64,000 nucleotides of DNA from an uncultured Bacteroidota bacterium (GCA_902788805.1 CADALO010000010.1:36910-100909), one strand, 5' to 3'. Counted from the first letter of the stretch, positions 8,533 to 17,458 are shown. Made by a program: numbers and translations. Notes: generated by a model from the letters alone, not told the origin.

Positions 8533-9717
8533 ATGGGAAAAGATTTAAGCTACATTATCCCTCCTGTGCCGCGCGAGCTGATAAAGGCCGAACTGTCGCA
8601 CAAGAATTTTCTGCGCCACACCAACTATGGCGGCAAGGATATCTATGTCACTACGGCCCATCTGTCGCCCAACATTATGCGCGAGATTGGACGCTTGCGC
8701 GAGATGTCGTTTGCCGTTGAGGGCGGCGGCACTGGCAAAGAGGTCGACATCGACGAGTTCGACACGTTGCCCGAGCCTTATTGCTTTAAGCAGCTCTTTG
8801 TGTGGGATGCTGAGAACGAGGCTATTGTGGGTGGCTATCGCTTCATCCACGGCAGCAATATGTTCCGTTCGGTAGATGGTTCTATCTACACGCCCACGGC
8901 CGAACTGTTCCATTATACCGACGAGTTTGTGGAGAAATATCTGCCCTATACACTTGAACTTGGGCGCTCGTTCGTGCAGCCTGAGTATCAGCCTGGCAAC
9001 AACCTGCGCAAAGGTATGTACTCGCTCGACAACCTGTGGGACGGCCTTGCGTCGATAGCCGTCGAGATTCCCGAGACGCACTATTACTTCGGCAAGATTA
9101 CGATGTATCCGCAGATGAACCGCAAGGCCAAGGATATGATTCTCTATTTCTACCAGAAGCATTTTCCGGACAAGGACGGCTTGGTATGGCCCAACGAGCC
9201 GCTGACGATTGAGACCGACTACAACGAGTTGCATACGCTTTTCAGTGGCCGCAACTATAAGGAGGACTACCAGATACTGCAGCGGTCGGTGCGGGCGTTG
9301 GATTCATACGTCCCGCCGCTGGTGAATGCCTATATGAACCTTTCGTCTTCGATGAGGTCGTTCGGAACGGCTTACAACCACGCTTTCGGCGAGACCGACG
9401 AGACAGGTATTCTGGTGGCGCTGAGCGATATCTATCCTGACAAGCGCGCCCGCTACTTTGAGTCGTATGATACAAGAAACCGCCTCTTCGAGCGTCGCAA
9501 GCTGTTCAAAATCAATATGCGCCTGCTGCCTTGGTGGAAGGGTGGCGCCAGTGACGAGGAGAATAAAGAGTTGTTGGACCTGCGCGAGCACTGGATTGCG
9601 CGCGAGCGTGCCAAGTCCAACGGCTCCGACGTACCGTCGCAGTCGCGTCGCGAACGCCGCGTGAAACGCCGTGAGAACCGTCGCGAGAACCGCCGACACA
9701 GAAGAGAAGACAGATAA
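8533..9717 (+). CDS. glsB: GNAT-type lipid N-acyltransferase, GlsB-like (commendamide/glycine lipid synthesis)
   Basis: This 394-residue protein has the hemolysin-like GNAT domain (about residues 30-330) related to the OlsB/GlsB enzymes that transfer a 3-hydroxyacyl chain to an amino acid. Recognisable blocks are REMSFAVEGGGTGKEVDIDEFD, the LGRSFVQPEYQ strand and LWDGLA. In Bacteroides this reaction gives N-acyl-3-hydroxy-glycine (commendamide). The last 35 residues are a strongly basic Arg-rich tail (repeats of RRENRR) that I would not expect in the family; it may bind membrane or nucleic acid, or be repeat-derived. It is tightly coupled to the O-acyltransferase upstream and ysxC downstream. 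Confidence 0.75.
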   Translation: MGKDLSYIIPPVPRELIKAELSHKNFLRHTNYGGKDIYVTTAHLSPNIMREIGRLREMSFAVEGGGTGKEVDIDEFDTLPEPYCFKQLFVWDAENEAIVGGYRFIHGSNMFRSVDGSIYTPTAELFHYTDEFVEKYLPYTLELGRSFVQPEYQPGNNLRKGMYSLDNLWDGLASIAVEIPETHYYFGKITMYPQMNRKAKDMILYFYQKHFPDKDGLVWPNEPLTIETDYNELHTLFSGRNYKEDYQILQRSVRALDSYVPPLVNAYMNLSSSMRSFGTAYNHAFGETDETGILVALSDIYPDKRARYFESYDTRNRLFERRKLFKINMRLLPWWKGGASDEENKELLDLREHWIARERAKSNGSDVPSQSRRERRVKRRENRRENRRHRREDR

Positions 9718-9728
9718 AACACTTGGAT

Positions 9729-10343
9729 ATGGAGGTTAAAAACGCCGTTTTTGTAGTAAGTAACAGCGACTATCGCAAGTGCCCCGATACGGGCAAGCCT
9801 GAATATGCCTTTATCGGCCGCTCGAATGTGGGCAAGTCGTCGTTGATCAATATGCTGACTCGTAACAAGGGGCTGGCAAAGACCAGCGTGCGCCCGGGCA
9901 AGACACAGCTTATCAACCATTTTTTGATTAACAACGAGTGGTATCTGGTCGACTTGCCGGGCTATGGCTATGCGCGGACGTCAAAGACCTCGAGGGCGGC
10001 TTGGCAGAAGATGATAACCGAATATCTGACTGGCCGTGAGCCGCTGGTGAATACTTTTGTGCTGATTGATTCGCGCATCCCGCCGCAGAAGATTGACTTG
10101 GAGTTCATATCCTTCCTTGGCCGCAACGGAGTGCCGCTGGCGGTGGTCTTCACCAAGGTTGACAAGCAAAACCAGAGCGAGACGGCGCGTAATGTCAACA
10201 CTTTCAAGCAGGCTCTGCTCGAGGAATGGGAAGATCTGCCCACGATGTTCCTTACATCGTCGGTGTCGGGCACGGGACGCGACAAGGTGTTGGGATTCAT
10301 CGAGCAGTGCAATGCATTAGTTAACGAAAACAAAACAAGATGA
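9729..10343 (+). CDS. ysxC: Ribosome biogenesis GTPase YsxC/EngB
   Basis: This roughly 204-residue TRAFAC GTPase is needed for late 50S assembly. All G motifs are visible: GRSNVGKSSL (G1), the RPGKTQ switch I (G2), DLPGYGYA (G3), TKVDK (G4) and SSVSG (G5). The ATG at 9729 is preferred over an in-frame TTG six bases upstream. It lies 11 bases after the N-acyltransferase gene, and its end overlaps the dacB start by four bases, so it is part of the same operon. Confidence 0.94.
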   Translation: MEVKNAVFVVSNSDYRKCPDTGKPEYAFIGRSNVGKSSLINMLTRNKGLAKTSVRPGKTQLINHFLINNEWYLVDLPGYGYARTSKTSRAAWQKMITEYLTGREPLVNTFVLIDSRIPPQKIDLEFISFLGRNGVPLAVVFTKVDKQNQSETARNVNTFKQALLEEWEDLPTMFLTSSVSGTGRDKVLGFIEQCNALVNENKTR

Positions 10344-11788
10344 GAAATATACTTTATATACTATTTGTATTTTTGTTGCCCTTGACGGGCCATACGCAGA
10401 ACCACTCCGCACTCAGCAAGGCTGTCAACGAGCTGGCTCGTGAAGATGTGATGAAACACGCCACGCTGTCGGTGTGCGTGTATAACGTCGACAAGCAGTC
10501 GCAGGTTTATGCCTACAATTCGCAGCGTTCGGTCGTGCCGGCATCGCTGACTAAGCTGTTCACCACCGCACTGGGCTTCGAAAAGCTTGGCAAGAATTTC
10601 CGTTTCCGCACGCAGCTGGCTTATTCGGGCCAGTTGGAAAAGAATGGTACTCTTCACGGCGACCTGTATATAATAGGTGGTGGCGACCCGGTGCTGGGAT
10701 CGTACCGCTACCGCCAGACGGTGCCCGACAGCGTCTTTGCTGCCTGGCACAAGGCTGTGGTGGCCGCCGGCATCAAGGCTGTGGATGGCAGGGTGTACTA
10801 TGATGCAACCATTTTCGACAACCATCCGATTCACGACAGCTGGCAGTGGGGCGACATCGGCAACTATTACGGCTGCGGTGTCAGCGGACTCAACTTCCAC
10901 GAGAATATGTTTTTTATTCATTTCGCCCCCGGCGGCAAACTGGGCTATCCAGCCTCTGTGTCGCGAATGGAGCCCAAAGGCTTGAACCTGCATATTATCA
11001 ATGAGGTGACTACCGGTCCCGCCAAGTCGGGCGACCAAGTGGTGGTCTATGGCGAGCCAGGCTCTACCATCAGGACTTGCACCGGCACGGTGCCTATCGA
11101 TGCCAAACGCTTCTCGGTGCGCGCCTCGATGCCGAAACCGGGGCAGGCTTGCGCCGATCTGTTCACGGTCTACCTGCGTGCGCACAGGGTGTCTGTGTCG
11201 GGAGCGGCTGCCGAATCGATGAAGAAGCCTTCGTCATTGGTTAATCTGCTGGAATATACCTCGCCGACCTACTACGTCATTGCGCAGTACACCAATATGA
11301 CCTCCAACAACACCTACGCCGAGGCTATCCACCGTTATTTGGGCTATAGGACCCACGGCCTGGGCAGCAGCGCCAACGGTGCCAAAGCGGTGAGTGACTT
11401 TATACAGCGGCTGCGCCTCGAATCGTCGGGCGTGATCCTCGAGGACGGCAGCGGCCTGTCGGTCCGCAATCGCGTGACATCCGACTTTGTGTGTCGTTTT
11501 CTGGTGGAGATGTCGAAGACGAGCTATTTCGATGACTATCTGAAAAGTATTGCCCTTGCTGGCGAAAACGGCACAGTGAAGAACCTCCTTTCTGGCTTGC
11601 CGTCCAATGTCTCGGTGCGTGTCAAGACGGGCTCTATGACTGGTGTCCGCGCCTATGCCGGCTATGTCATCAACTCTAAGGGCGAGCGCCTCAGCTTCTC
11701 TGTCATTGCCAACGACTTTACCTGCACCGGTGCCCAGATGCGCACCAAGCTGGAAAAGATAATAATGAAGATAGCGACGATGGAATAG
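10340..11788 (+). CDS. dacB: D-Ala-D-Ala carboxypeptidase/endopeptidase, PBP4 family
   Basis: This 482-residue periplasmic class C penicillin-binding protein trims and cleaves peptidoglycan cross-links. A signal peptide covers about residues 1-19. The catalytic motifs are S69-L-T-K72, S-N-N (in TSNNTYAE) and K-T-G (VKTGSMTG), in peptidase family S13 order, with the large insert between SxxK and SxN typical of PBP4. It overlaps ysxC (ATGA) and ends nine bases before the convergent hepT gene, with no obvious terminator between them. Confidence 0.92.
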   Translation: MRNILYILFVFLLPLTGHTQNHSALSKAVNELAREDVMKHATLSVCVYNVDKQSQVYAYNSQRSVVPASLTKLFTTALGFEKLGKNFRFRTQLAYSGQLEKNGTLHGDLYIIGGGDPVLGSYRYRQTVPDSVFAAWHKAVVAAGIKAVDGRVYYDATIFDNHPIHDSWQWGDIGNYYGCGVSGLNFHENMFFIHFAPGGKLGYPASVSRMEPKGLNLHIINEVTTGPAKSGDQVVVYGEPGSTIRTCTGTVPIDAKRFSVRASMPKPGQACADLFTVYLRAHRVSVSGAAAESMKKPSSLVNLLEYTSPTYYVIAQYTNMTSNNTYAEAIHRYLGYRTHGLGSSANGAKAVSDFIQRLRLESSGVILEDGSGLSVRNRVTSDFVCRFLVEMSKTSYFDDYLKSIALAGENGTVKNLLSGLPSNVSVRVKTGSMTGVRAYAGYVINSKGERLSFSVIANDFTCTGAQMRTKLEKIIMKIATME

Positions 11789-11797
11789 GAGGGAGAC

Positions 11798-12130
11798 TTA
11801 TTTAAGCATCTCGTTTACGTCTGCATATAGTTTGGGTATGTGCTTGACCACCAGGCTCCATAGGAATTCTGGCGTTACGCTGTCATAACCGTGAATAACT
11901 CTGTTGCGTGTGCTGATTATAGCTTTGGCATTATCAAGTACAATGTCGTGATTGTGCTTCAGCAGCTGATTGATTGCTTCGCCCATTATCTCGACATTCC
12001 GCTCTACGGCTCTTTGTCGCAAGATGTCGGCTTGGAAGTCGGCAAAAATCTTTTCTCCTGAAAAGAACGATTCGACTTCTTCGCAGGCTGTTAATACATC
12101 GAACAAGTATTTCTTGCTATACTCGTCCAT
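11798..12130 (-). CDS. hepT: HepT-family toxin (DUF86, HEPN)
   Basis: This 110-residue HEPN-type RNase toxin has the conserved R75-NRVI-H80-G-Y82, exactly the R-x4-H-x-Y motif. R and H are catalytic, and Tyr82 is the residue AMPylated by the partner MntA in characterised systems. It overlaps mntA by 14 bases, normal for a HepT/MntA module. The pair lies immediately downstream of mreB, where mreC is usually found. Confidence 0.9.
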   Translation of the reverse strand: MDEYSKKYLFDVLTACEEVESFFSGEKIFADFQADILRQRAVERNVEIMGEAINQLLKHNHDIVLDNAKAIISTRNRVIHGYDSVTPEFLWSLVVKHIPKLYADVNEMLK

Positions 12131-12422
12131 AAATCTGAACTTTTGATTGTTCGATGTTTGACAGGAAATAGGGGTTGTGGATGGCTTTCTCTTCGACGAG
12201 GTCTATTTCACGACCAAGAACTTCTGACAATGATTCTGAGAATTGCAGGTAGTTGTCGGCGTATTCTTCGGTTGGCAGGGATTTGAATCTGACAAGTAAA
12301 TCAATGTCGCTTTCGTCGTTGAAGCGGGGCGTAAGAACAGAACCAAATACAGAAAGGGTGTCAACCGAGTGCTGTTTGCAGAGGGCGATAATCCTTTCTA
12401 TATTTGATTCTATTATTGACAT
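12117..12422 (-). CDS. mntA: MntA-family nucleotidyltransferase antitoxin
   Basis: This 101-residue minimal nucleotidyltransferase has the signature G27-S28-x10-D39-x-D41. In HepT/MntA systems the antitoxin inactivates HepT by AMPylating its tyrosine. The start lies 11 bases past the mreB stop, so it is probably carried on the purH-mreB transcript. It overlaps hepT downstream. Length and motif spacing are intact, so the module appears functional. Confidence 0.9.
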   Translation of the reverse strand: MSIIESNIERIIALCKQHSVDTLSVFGSVLTPRFNDESDIDLLVRFKSLPTEEYADNYLQFSESLSEVLGREIDLVEEKAIHNPYFLSNIEQSKVQIYGRV

Positions 12423-12433
12423 TTTGGATAATT

Positions 12434-13456
12434 CTATTTGATCAGGAACGAGAACTTGTTGAAGTTCTTGAGGGCGATGCCGGTGCCGCGGGCCACAGCG
12501 CGCAGGGGGTCTTCGGCGATGTGGACCTTCAGCTTGGTCTTCGACGCGATGCGCTGGTCGAGACCGCGCAGCAGGCTGCCGCCGCCAGCCAGGTAGATGC
12601 CGCTCTTGTAGATGTCGGCAGCCAGCTCTGGCGGTGTGTCGGCCAAGGTTTCAAGGATGGCGCTCTCGATGCGTGCAATCGATTTGTCGAGGGCGTGGGC
12701 AATCTCCTTGTAGTTGACCAGTATGTTCTTGGGCAGGCCTGTCAGCAGGTCGCGACCCAAGGTCTCATAGTCGTCTGGCGGGTTCTCCAGTTCGGAAACA
12801 GCCGAGCCGACCGAAATCTTCACCTTCTCGGCGGTGCGCACACCGATGACGATATTGTGCTGCTTGCGCATATATTCGATGACGTTCTCGTTGAACTCGT
12901 CGCCTGCGACCTTGATGGATTTGTTGCAGACAATACCACCCAGCGAGATGACGGCGATCTCTGCCGTGCCGCCTCCAATGTCGACAATCATATTGCCGTA
13001 AGGCTCAAGCACGTCGATGCCGATACCGATGGCGGCGGCCATAGGCTCGTGAATCATACGAATCTCCTTGGCACCAGCCTGTTCAGCGCTCTCGCGCACG
13101 GCACGCTCTTCGACGTTGGTGATGCCCGACGGGATGCAGATGACCATACGCAGTGCCGGAGGCATAAACGAACGGCTGATGTTGGTCATCTTGATAAGTT
13201 CGCGGATAAGGTGCTGTGCCATCTCAAAGTCGGCGATGACACCGCCGCGCAGCGGCCTGATAGTCTCAATGGTCTTGTTGTTCTTGCCGTCCATCTGCTG
13301 TGCGCGCTTGCCGACGGCCATAATCTTGTTGGTAGTCTTGTCCAAGGCTACGATTGAAGGCTCGTCGATGACCACTTGGTCATTGTATATCACAATGGAG
13401 TTGGCTGTGCCGAGGTCCATTGCTAATTCTTTGTTAAATAATGAGAAAAGTCCCAT
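12434..13456 (-). CDS. mreB: Rod shape-determining protein MreB
   Basis: This 340-residue actin-like ATPase forms membrane-associated filaments that guide lateral wall synthesis. Actin-fold motifs are visible: DLGTANS (phosphate 1), DIGGGTAEIAVISLGG (phosphate 2), and LAGGGSLLRGLD in the adenosine motif. An amphipathic MGLFSLFNKE N-terminus precedes them. purH lies 88 bases upstream, as in many Bacteroidales, but mreC, mreD, pbp2 and rodA do not follow. The HepT/MntA pair takes their place. Confidence 0.96.
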   Translation of the reverse strand: MGLFSLFNKELAMDLGTANSIVIYNDQVVIDEPSIVALDKTTNKIMAVGKRAQQMDGKNNKTIETIRPLRGGVIADFEMAQHLIRELIKMTNISRSFMPPALRMVICIPSGITNVEERAVRESAEQAGAKEIRMIHEPMAAAIGIGIDVLEPYGNMIVDIGGGTAEIAVISLGGIVCNKSIKVAGDEFNENVIEYMRKQHNIVIGVRTAEKVKISVGSAVSELENPPDDYETLGRDLLTGLPKNILVNYKEIAHALDKSIARIESAILETLADTPPELAADIYKSGIYLAGGGSLLRGLDQRIASKTKLKVHIAEDPLRAVARGTGIALKNFNKFSFLIK

Positions 13457-13544
13457 ATATCCTGAATCCTTGCTATGTTAGTCCTTAATTCTTGTTGTTT
13501 TCTGTCCCTACCTATTACGAAAAAAAACTGTTTTTGTTTCGTTT

Positions 13545-15071
13545 TTAGTGCTTAAAATGTCTCTTTCCGGTGATTACCATAGCCATTTTGTTGTTCTCGC
13601 AGTAGTCGATGCTGTCCTGGTCGTGGATGGAGCCGCCGGGATGGACAACGCCTGTGATGCCTGCATTGTGGGCTATCTCCACACAGTCGGGGAAGGGGAA
13701 GAAAGCATCCGATGCCATAACAGCTCCGTTGAGGTCGAAGCCGAACGACTGGGCCTTGGCGATGGCCTGGCGCAGGGCATCGACGCGGCTGGTTTGGCCG
13801 GTGCCGCTGGCCAGCAGCTGTCCGTTCTTGGCCAGCACTATGGCGTTGCTCTTGGTGTGCTTTACAAGGATAGTGGCAAAGGCCATATCTGAAGCCATCT
13901 GCGGCGTGACCTTGGTCGAGGTGACGCTCTCAGTCAGCTCCTCGGCCTTCGGCACGACATTGTCCTTGTCCTGAACCAATATTCCGTTCAACACATTGCG
14001 GAAAACGATGTCCGACATCTTGAAGGCCTTGCGGCGCAGAATGATGCGGTTCTTCTTGCCTTTCAGTATCTCGAGGGCGTCGCTGTCGTACTCGGGGGCT
14101 ATGCACACCTCAAAGAAAATCTTGTGCATCTCTTCAGCCACCTCTTTCGTCACCTTGCGGTTGGTGATGATGATGCCGCCGAAGGCGCTGACGGGGTCGC
14201 CGGCCAAGGCGTCCTTCCAAGCGTCGAGCAGCGTTTCGCGGCAAGCCATACCGCAGGCGTTGTTGTGCTTCAGGATGGCGAAAGCCGTCTGGTCGAAGTC
14301 GTCGATCAGGTTGCAGGCAGCGTCGATGTCGCCCAGGTTGTTATAAGAAATCTCCTTGCCGTTCAGCTTGTCGAAGCAAGCGTCGAGGTCGCCGTAGAAA
14401 TAGCCTTTCTGATGAGGGTTCTCGCCATAGCGCAGCGGCGTGCAGTGGTTGCTGCTCTGGCGGAAAGCGCCTATGCCTTCAGCCTCGTTGAAGTGGTTGA
14501 AGATAGCGCTGTCGTAGTGGCTGCTGACGGCGAAGGCGTAGGCGGCAAAGCGGTGACGCTGCTCGAGGGTCAGGCCGCCGTCCTGCTCGGTGTAGAGCTT
14601 CAGGAATTCGGCATAGTGATCCACCGAAGGAACGATGACCACATCGGCGAAATTCTTGGCGGCAGCGCGAATCAGCGATATGCCTCCGATGTCGATTTTC
14701 TCTATGATGTCCTGCTCAGCGGCGCCGCTGGCAACTGTCTGCTCGAAGGGGTAGAGGTCGACGATGACGAGGTCGATCTCCGGAATCTCATATTCCTTCA
14801 GCTGCTCGCCGTCGCTGAACATATCGCGGCGGCTCAGAATGCCGCCGAACACCTTGGGATGCAGCGTCTTGACGCGGCCGCCAAGTATGCTCGGATAGCC
14901 CGTCAGACTCTCTACCGTAACGGCGTCGATGCCAAGGTCCTTGATAAATTTGTAGGTGCCGCCAGTCGAATAGATGGTTACGCCCTTGGCGTCGAGGGCG
15001 CGCACGATGTCCTCCAAACCGTCTTTATAGAAGACCGAAACGAGGGCTGATTTTATGCTTTTGGTTTCCAT
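13545..15071 (-). CDS. purH: Bifunctional AICAR formyltransferase/IMP cyclohydrolase
   Basis: This 508-residue cytoplasmic enzyme catalyses the last two steps of IMP synthesis. The N-terminal cyclohydrolase (MGS-like) domain shows STGGTYKF-KD and LTGYPSILGGRVKTLHPKVFGG. The C-terminal transformylase has the LKHNNACG catalytic segment and ends in ITGKRHFKH. Length is normal for Bacteroidales (about 507). A TACTTTTG -7 element lies about 87 bases upstream of the start. It probably forms an operon with mreB. Confidence 0.96.
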   Translation of the reverse strand: METKSIKSALVSVFYKDGLEDIVRALDAKGVTIYSTGGTYKFIKDLGIDAVTVESLTGYPSILGGRVKTLHPKVFGGILSRRDMFSDGEQLKEYEIPEIDLVIVDLYPFEQTVASGAAEQDIIEKIDIGGISLIRAAAKNFADVVIVPSVDHYAEFLKLYTEQDGGLTLEQRHRFAAYAFAVSSHYDSAIFNHFNEAEGIGAFRQSSNHCTPLRYGENPHQKGYFYGDLDACFDKLNGKEISYNNLGDIDAACNLIDDFDQTAFAILKHNNACGMACRETLLDAWKDALAGDPVSAFGGIIITNRKVTKEVAEEMHKIFFEVCIAPEYDSDALEILKGKKNRIILRRKAFKMSDIVFRNVLNGILVQDKDNVVPKAEELTESVTSTKVTPQMASDMAFATILVKHTKSNAIVLAKNGQLLASGTGQTSRVDALRQAIAKAQSFGFDLNGAVMASDAFFPFPDCVEIAHNAGITGVVHPGGSIHDQDSIDYCENNKMAMVITGKRHFKH

Positions 15072-15157
15072 TATAATTGTTTTTATTAGTTTTCAAATAC
15101 TGCAAAACATTGACAATGCACCACTTGCGCGGCGCATTGCACTTTGCTTCCAATCTA

Positions 15158-15165
15158 CAAAAGTA
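15158..15165 (-). promoter_or_regulatory. -7 element of the purH promoter
   Basis: TACTTTTG on the minus strand matches TAnnTTTG. I see no good TTTG at 19-21 bp upstream, so only the -7 half is supported. Confidence 0.5.
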
Positions 15166-15274
15166 CAACTTTTTTACATTTCTTAAGAATAAAATGCAAA
15201 AAATATCACTTTGTCGTGATTGCGTCCTTCGAGGCTATTGATTTGCCGATGCGACATATGCTATTTCTTGCTGG

Positions 15275-15508
15275 TGTGACACACCCCGCCGCTTCAATTT
15301 TGTTCACCGCTTCGCTATCGGAACTGATAGTGCGACACACCCCGGCCTTCGGCTTTTCTGTTCTCCGCTTCGCTATCGGGACGGCCACTGGCAGTCTCTT
15401 CACATCTCCAAGAGGGGATGGGCTGCCGCATTGTTTTGATTATCAACAAATCGCTGCCGCGCCATCCCCTCTTGGAGAGGGGTGGCCGAAGGCCGGGGTG
15501 TGTCGCAC
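15275..15508. repeat. Palindromic element with 24-bp terminal inverted repeats
   Basis: GTGCGACACACCCCGG... (15330-15353) and its exact 24-base reverse complement (15485-15508) bound a 179-bp element. Internally CCAAGAGGGGATGG is inverted as CCATCCCCTCTTGG. A degenerate half copy precedes it (GTGTGACACACCCCGCCG from 15275) and CGCTTCGCTATCGG occurs twice. A second full copy is at 18898-19033. No transposase is present, so it is MITE-like. It lies upstream of the purH promoter. Confidence 0.75.
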
Positions 15509-15573
15509 TGTTAAACCGCCACGATGCCAAAATAGATCAAACCCATAAGTTTCCCAGGGGTACCTACAAAATA

Positions 15574-15606
15574 TTTTTCGGATAATTTATGGCAATTCGT
15601 GTTCAA
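15574..15606 (+). repeat. Dispersed 33-bp repeat (CGGATAATT...CGTGTTCAA), copy 1
   Basis: The segment contains TTTTCGGATAATTTATGGC followed by AATTCGTGTTCAA. Near-identical copies occur at about 44106, 48419 and 48494. No coding function is seen. Confidence 0.7.
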
Positions 15607-15715
15607 CCTCCGTGGGCGTTTCGCCCACACCGAAAACCGCTCTCAAAACGCCCCCTTTTACTACAAAAATCGCATAATATTCATAATTACAATGTTTTAT
15701 GCTAAAAACACCCCG

Positions 15716-15859
15716 ATTTTGGCACCGTTTTGTAACCGTCTCATCCTCAGGCCATCAAGGGACCAACTCCGTCATATGTACAATATATGTACAATACTTG
15801 TACAATATTTGTACGTTTACAATTGTACAAGTATTGTACAACTATTGTACATATAACGG
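15716..15859. repeat. 11-bp inverted tandem array, copy A (GTACAAT type)
   Basis: Left units ATGTACAATAT, ATGTACAATAC and TTGTACAATAT are followed by right units ATTGTACAAGT, ATTGTACAACT and ATTGTACATAT, all 11 bp and mutually inverted around about 15815. The outer ends CCGTCATAT and ATATAACGG also pair with one mismatch. The array abuts the flank AGGGACCAACTCCG (15758-15771), which recurs next to array C. It ends one base before the stop codon of the thioesterase gene, so its hairpin would form in the 3' UTR. Confidence 0.85.
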
Positions 15860-15860
15860 C

Positions 15861-16271
15861 CTATTCTTTGGGCAGGCGCATTATGTTTTCGTAGAGCTCG
15901 GGGAAGCGGTCGGCGAGTGCAACGGGGCGTCCGTTTTCGAGGAAGCAGTGGGTGCTGGTGGCGGTGCAAACCAGTTTGCCGCCCACCTTCATCGTGTAGT
16001 TGAAGACTATGCGCAGGGGTGTGGTTTCGGCCACGCTGACGGCTATCTCGATGATGTCCTTGAAGGTGGTGGTGTGGCGGTAGCGGCAGTCGATGCCTAC
16101 GACGGGCGACACGACGCCTTCGGCCTCCATACGGTCAAAGCCGTAGCCCAGCTGGTCCATCCAGTCGACGCGGGCCTCTTCCATAAAGCGGATGTAGTTG
16201 CTGTGGTGCGTGATGCCCATACGGTCGCACTCGTAGTATTTCACCTCGTGGCGGTAGGGTTTGATGGTCAT
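15861..16271 (-). CDS. Acyl-CoA thioesterase, YbgC/FadM type
   Basis: This 136-residue protein has the hot-dog fold of the 4HBT group, which hydrolyses acyl thioesters in the cytoplasm. The catalytic-loop segment YYECDRMGITHHSNYIRFMEEAR is the 4HBT signature, with Asp in the position of the active-site acid. Length is standard. It lies 11 bases after the phosphofructokinase gene and is probably co-transcribed with it. The substrate cannot be told. No tol-pal genes are nearby, so the ybgC name is not applied. Confidence 0.88.
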   Translation of the reverse strand: MTIKPYRHEVKYYECDRMGITHHSNYIRFMEEARVDWMDQLGYGFDRMEAEGVVSPVVGIDCRYRHTTTFKDIIEIAVSVAETTPLRIVFNYTMKVGGKLVCTATSTHCFLENGRPVALADRFPELYENIMRLPKE

Positions 16272-16282
16272 AGTGCTGATTG

Positions 16283-17383
16283 TTAGTCTCCAAACTCTAT
16301 TCCTACGCCTTTGGCGGTGTGGACAAGGCGGCTGTCGGGGGCGATGAGGTTCTGTTCGCGAACGGCCTCTTCAAGGCTCACTCCCACGATGTCAGGGTGG
16401 TGGTAGGCCACCATCTGGCCGAAGCGTCCTTCGAGCACGAATTCCATTGCGCGGACGCCGAACTCGGTGGCCAGCACGCGGTCGAAGGCTATGGGTGTGC
16501 CGCCGCGCTGCAGATGGCCGAGGATGGTGTAGCGTATGTCGTGCTCCACGCCGGCGGCTTTGAGGTCGGCGGCCAGTTGCTCGCCAATGCCTCCCAGCTT
16601 GACGTGCTGGTAGCCCACTTCGCCTGTCTCGGTGCCCGTCACCGTGCCGCCTTTGGGCATAGCTCCTTCAGCGACGACGATGATGCAGTATCCGCGGCGT
16701 TTGTTGTAGCGTTGCTCTATCTTGGCCTTGATTTTCTCGATGTCGTATGGGATTTCGGGGATGAGGCAGATGTCGGCGCCGCCGGCGATGGCGCTGTGCA
16801 GCGCTATCCATCCTGCGTCGCGACCCATCACTTCCATAATGAAGACGCGGTTGTGGCTGGCTGCGGTGGTCACCAGCTTGTCGATGGCATCGGTGCAGAT
16901 CTGGACAGCTGTCTGGAAACCAAAGGTGTAGTCGGTCATCGAGAGGTCGTTGTCGATGGTTTTGGGCACGCCCACTATGTTGAGGCCTTTGTTGTAGAGC
17001 CCCAGCGAGATGCGCTGGCTGCCGTCGCCGCCAATGTTGATGACGGCATCGATGCCGAGGTATTGCAGTTTGCGCAGCATCTCGTCGCTGCGGTCGACCG
17101 TTGTCCAAGTGCCGTCGTTTTGCTTGACGGGCCAGGCGAAGGGGCCTCCCTTGTTGGTGGTGCCGATGATTGTTCCGCCTTGGATTTGCAGGCCTTCCAC
17201 GCGTTTCTCGTCGAGGATTTCAATCTCGGTAGGCTCGCGCAGCACGCCGTTGAACGACTCGATGCAGCCCACTACCTCCCAGTCTTTCTCCTGCGAGGCG
17301 CGTTTCACGATGCCGCGAATCACGGCGTTCAGTCCCGGGCAGTCGCCGCCTCCGGTCAAAACCATTACTCTTTTCAGTGCCAT
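16283..17383 (-). CDS. pfkA: 6-phosphofructokinase
   Basis: This 366-residue enzyme phosphorylates fructose 6-phosphate. Signature segments are LTGGGDCPGLNAVIRG, GGDGS (118-122), PKTIDND (140-146) and MEVMGRDAGWIA. Gly121 in GGDGS predicts ATP use (PPi enzymes have Asp, GGDD), while Lys141 in PKTIDND is the residue of the PPi/mixed clade (ordinary ATP enzymes have PGTIDND). This is therefore the hybrid, usually ATP-dependent, group. A minus-strand -7 element lies at 17459-17466, and the thioesterase gene follows. Confidence 0.92.
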   Translation of the reverse strand: MALKRVMVLTGGGDCPGLNAVIRGIVKRASQEKDWEVVGCIESFNGVLREPTEIEILDEKRVEGLQIQGGTIIGTTNKGGPFAWPVKQNDGTWTTVDRSDEMLRKLQYLGIDAVINIGGDGSQRISLGLYNKGLNIVGVPKTIDNDLSMTDYTFGFQTAVQICTDAIDKLVTTAASHNRVFIMEVMGRDAGWIALHSAIAGGADICLIPEIPYDIEKIKAKIEQRYNKRRGYCIIVVAEGAMPKGGTVTGTETGEVGYQHVKLGGIGEQLAADLKAAGVEHDIRYTILGHLQRGGTPIAFDRVLATEFGVRAMEFVLEGRFGQMVAYHHPDIVGVSLEEAVREQNLIAPDSRLVHTAKGVGIEFGD

Positions 17384-17458
17384 AGTATATTGTTTTTGTT
17401 TTTTATCTTTTTGAGTTTTAGTGCCGTAAGCGTTTTTGCAAAGACGCTTAGCAAGCTA

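Noticed and set aside
9723..9731. TTG start two codons upstream for ysxC
   Set aside because: An ATG follows two codons later and fits the family N-terminus; the TTG adds nothing.
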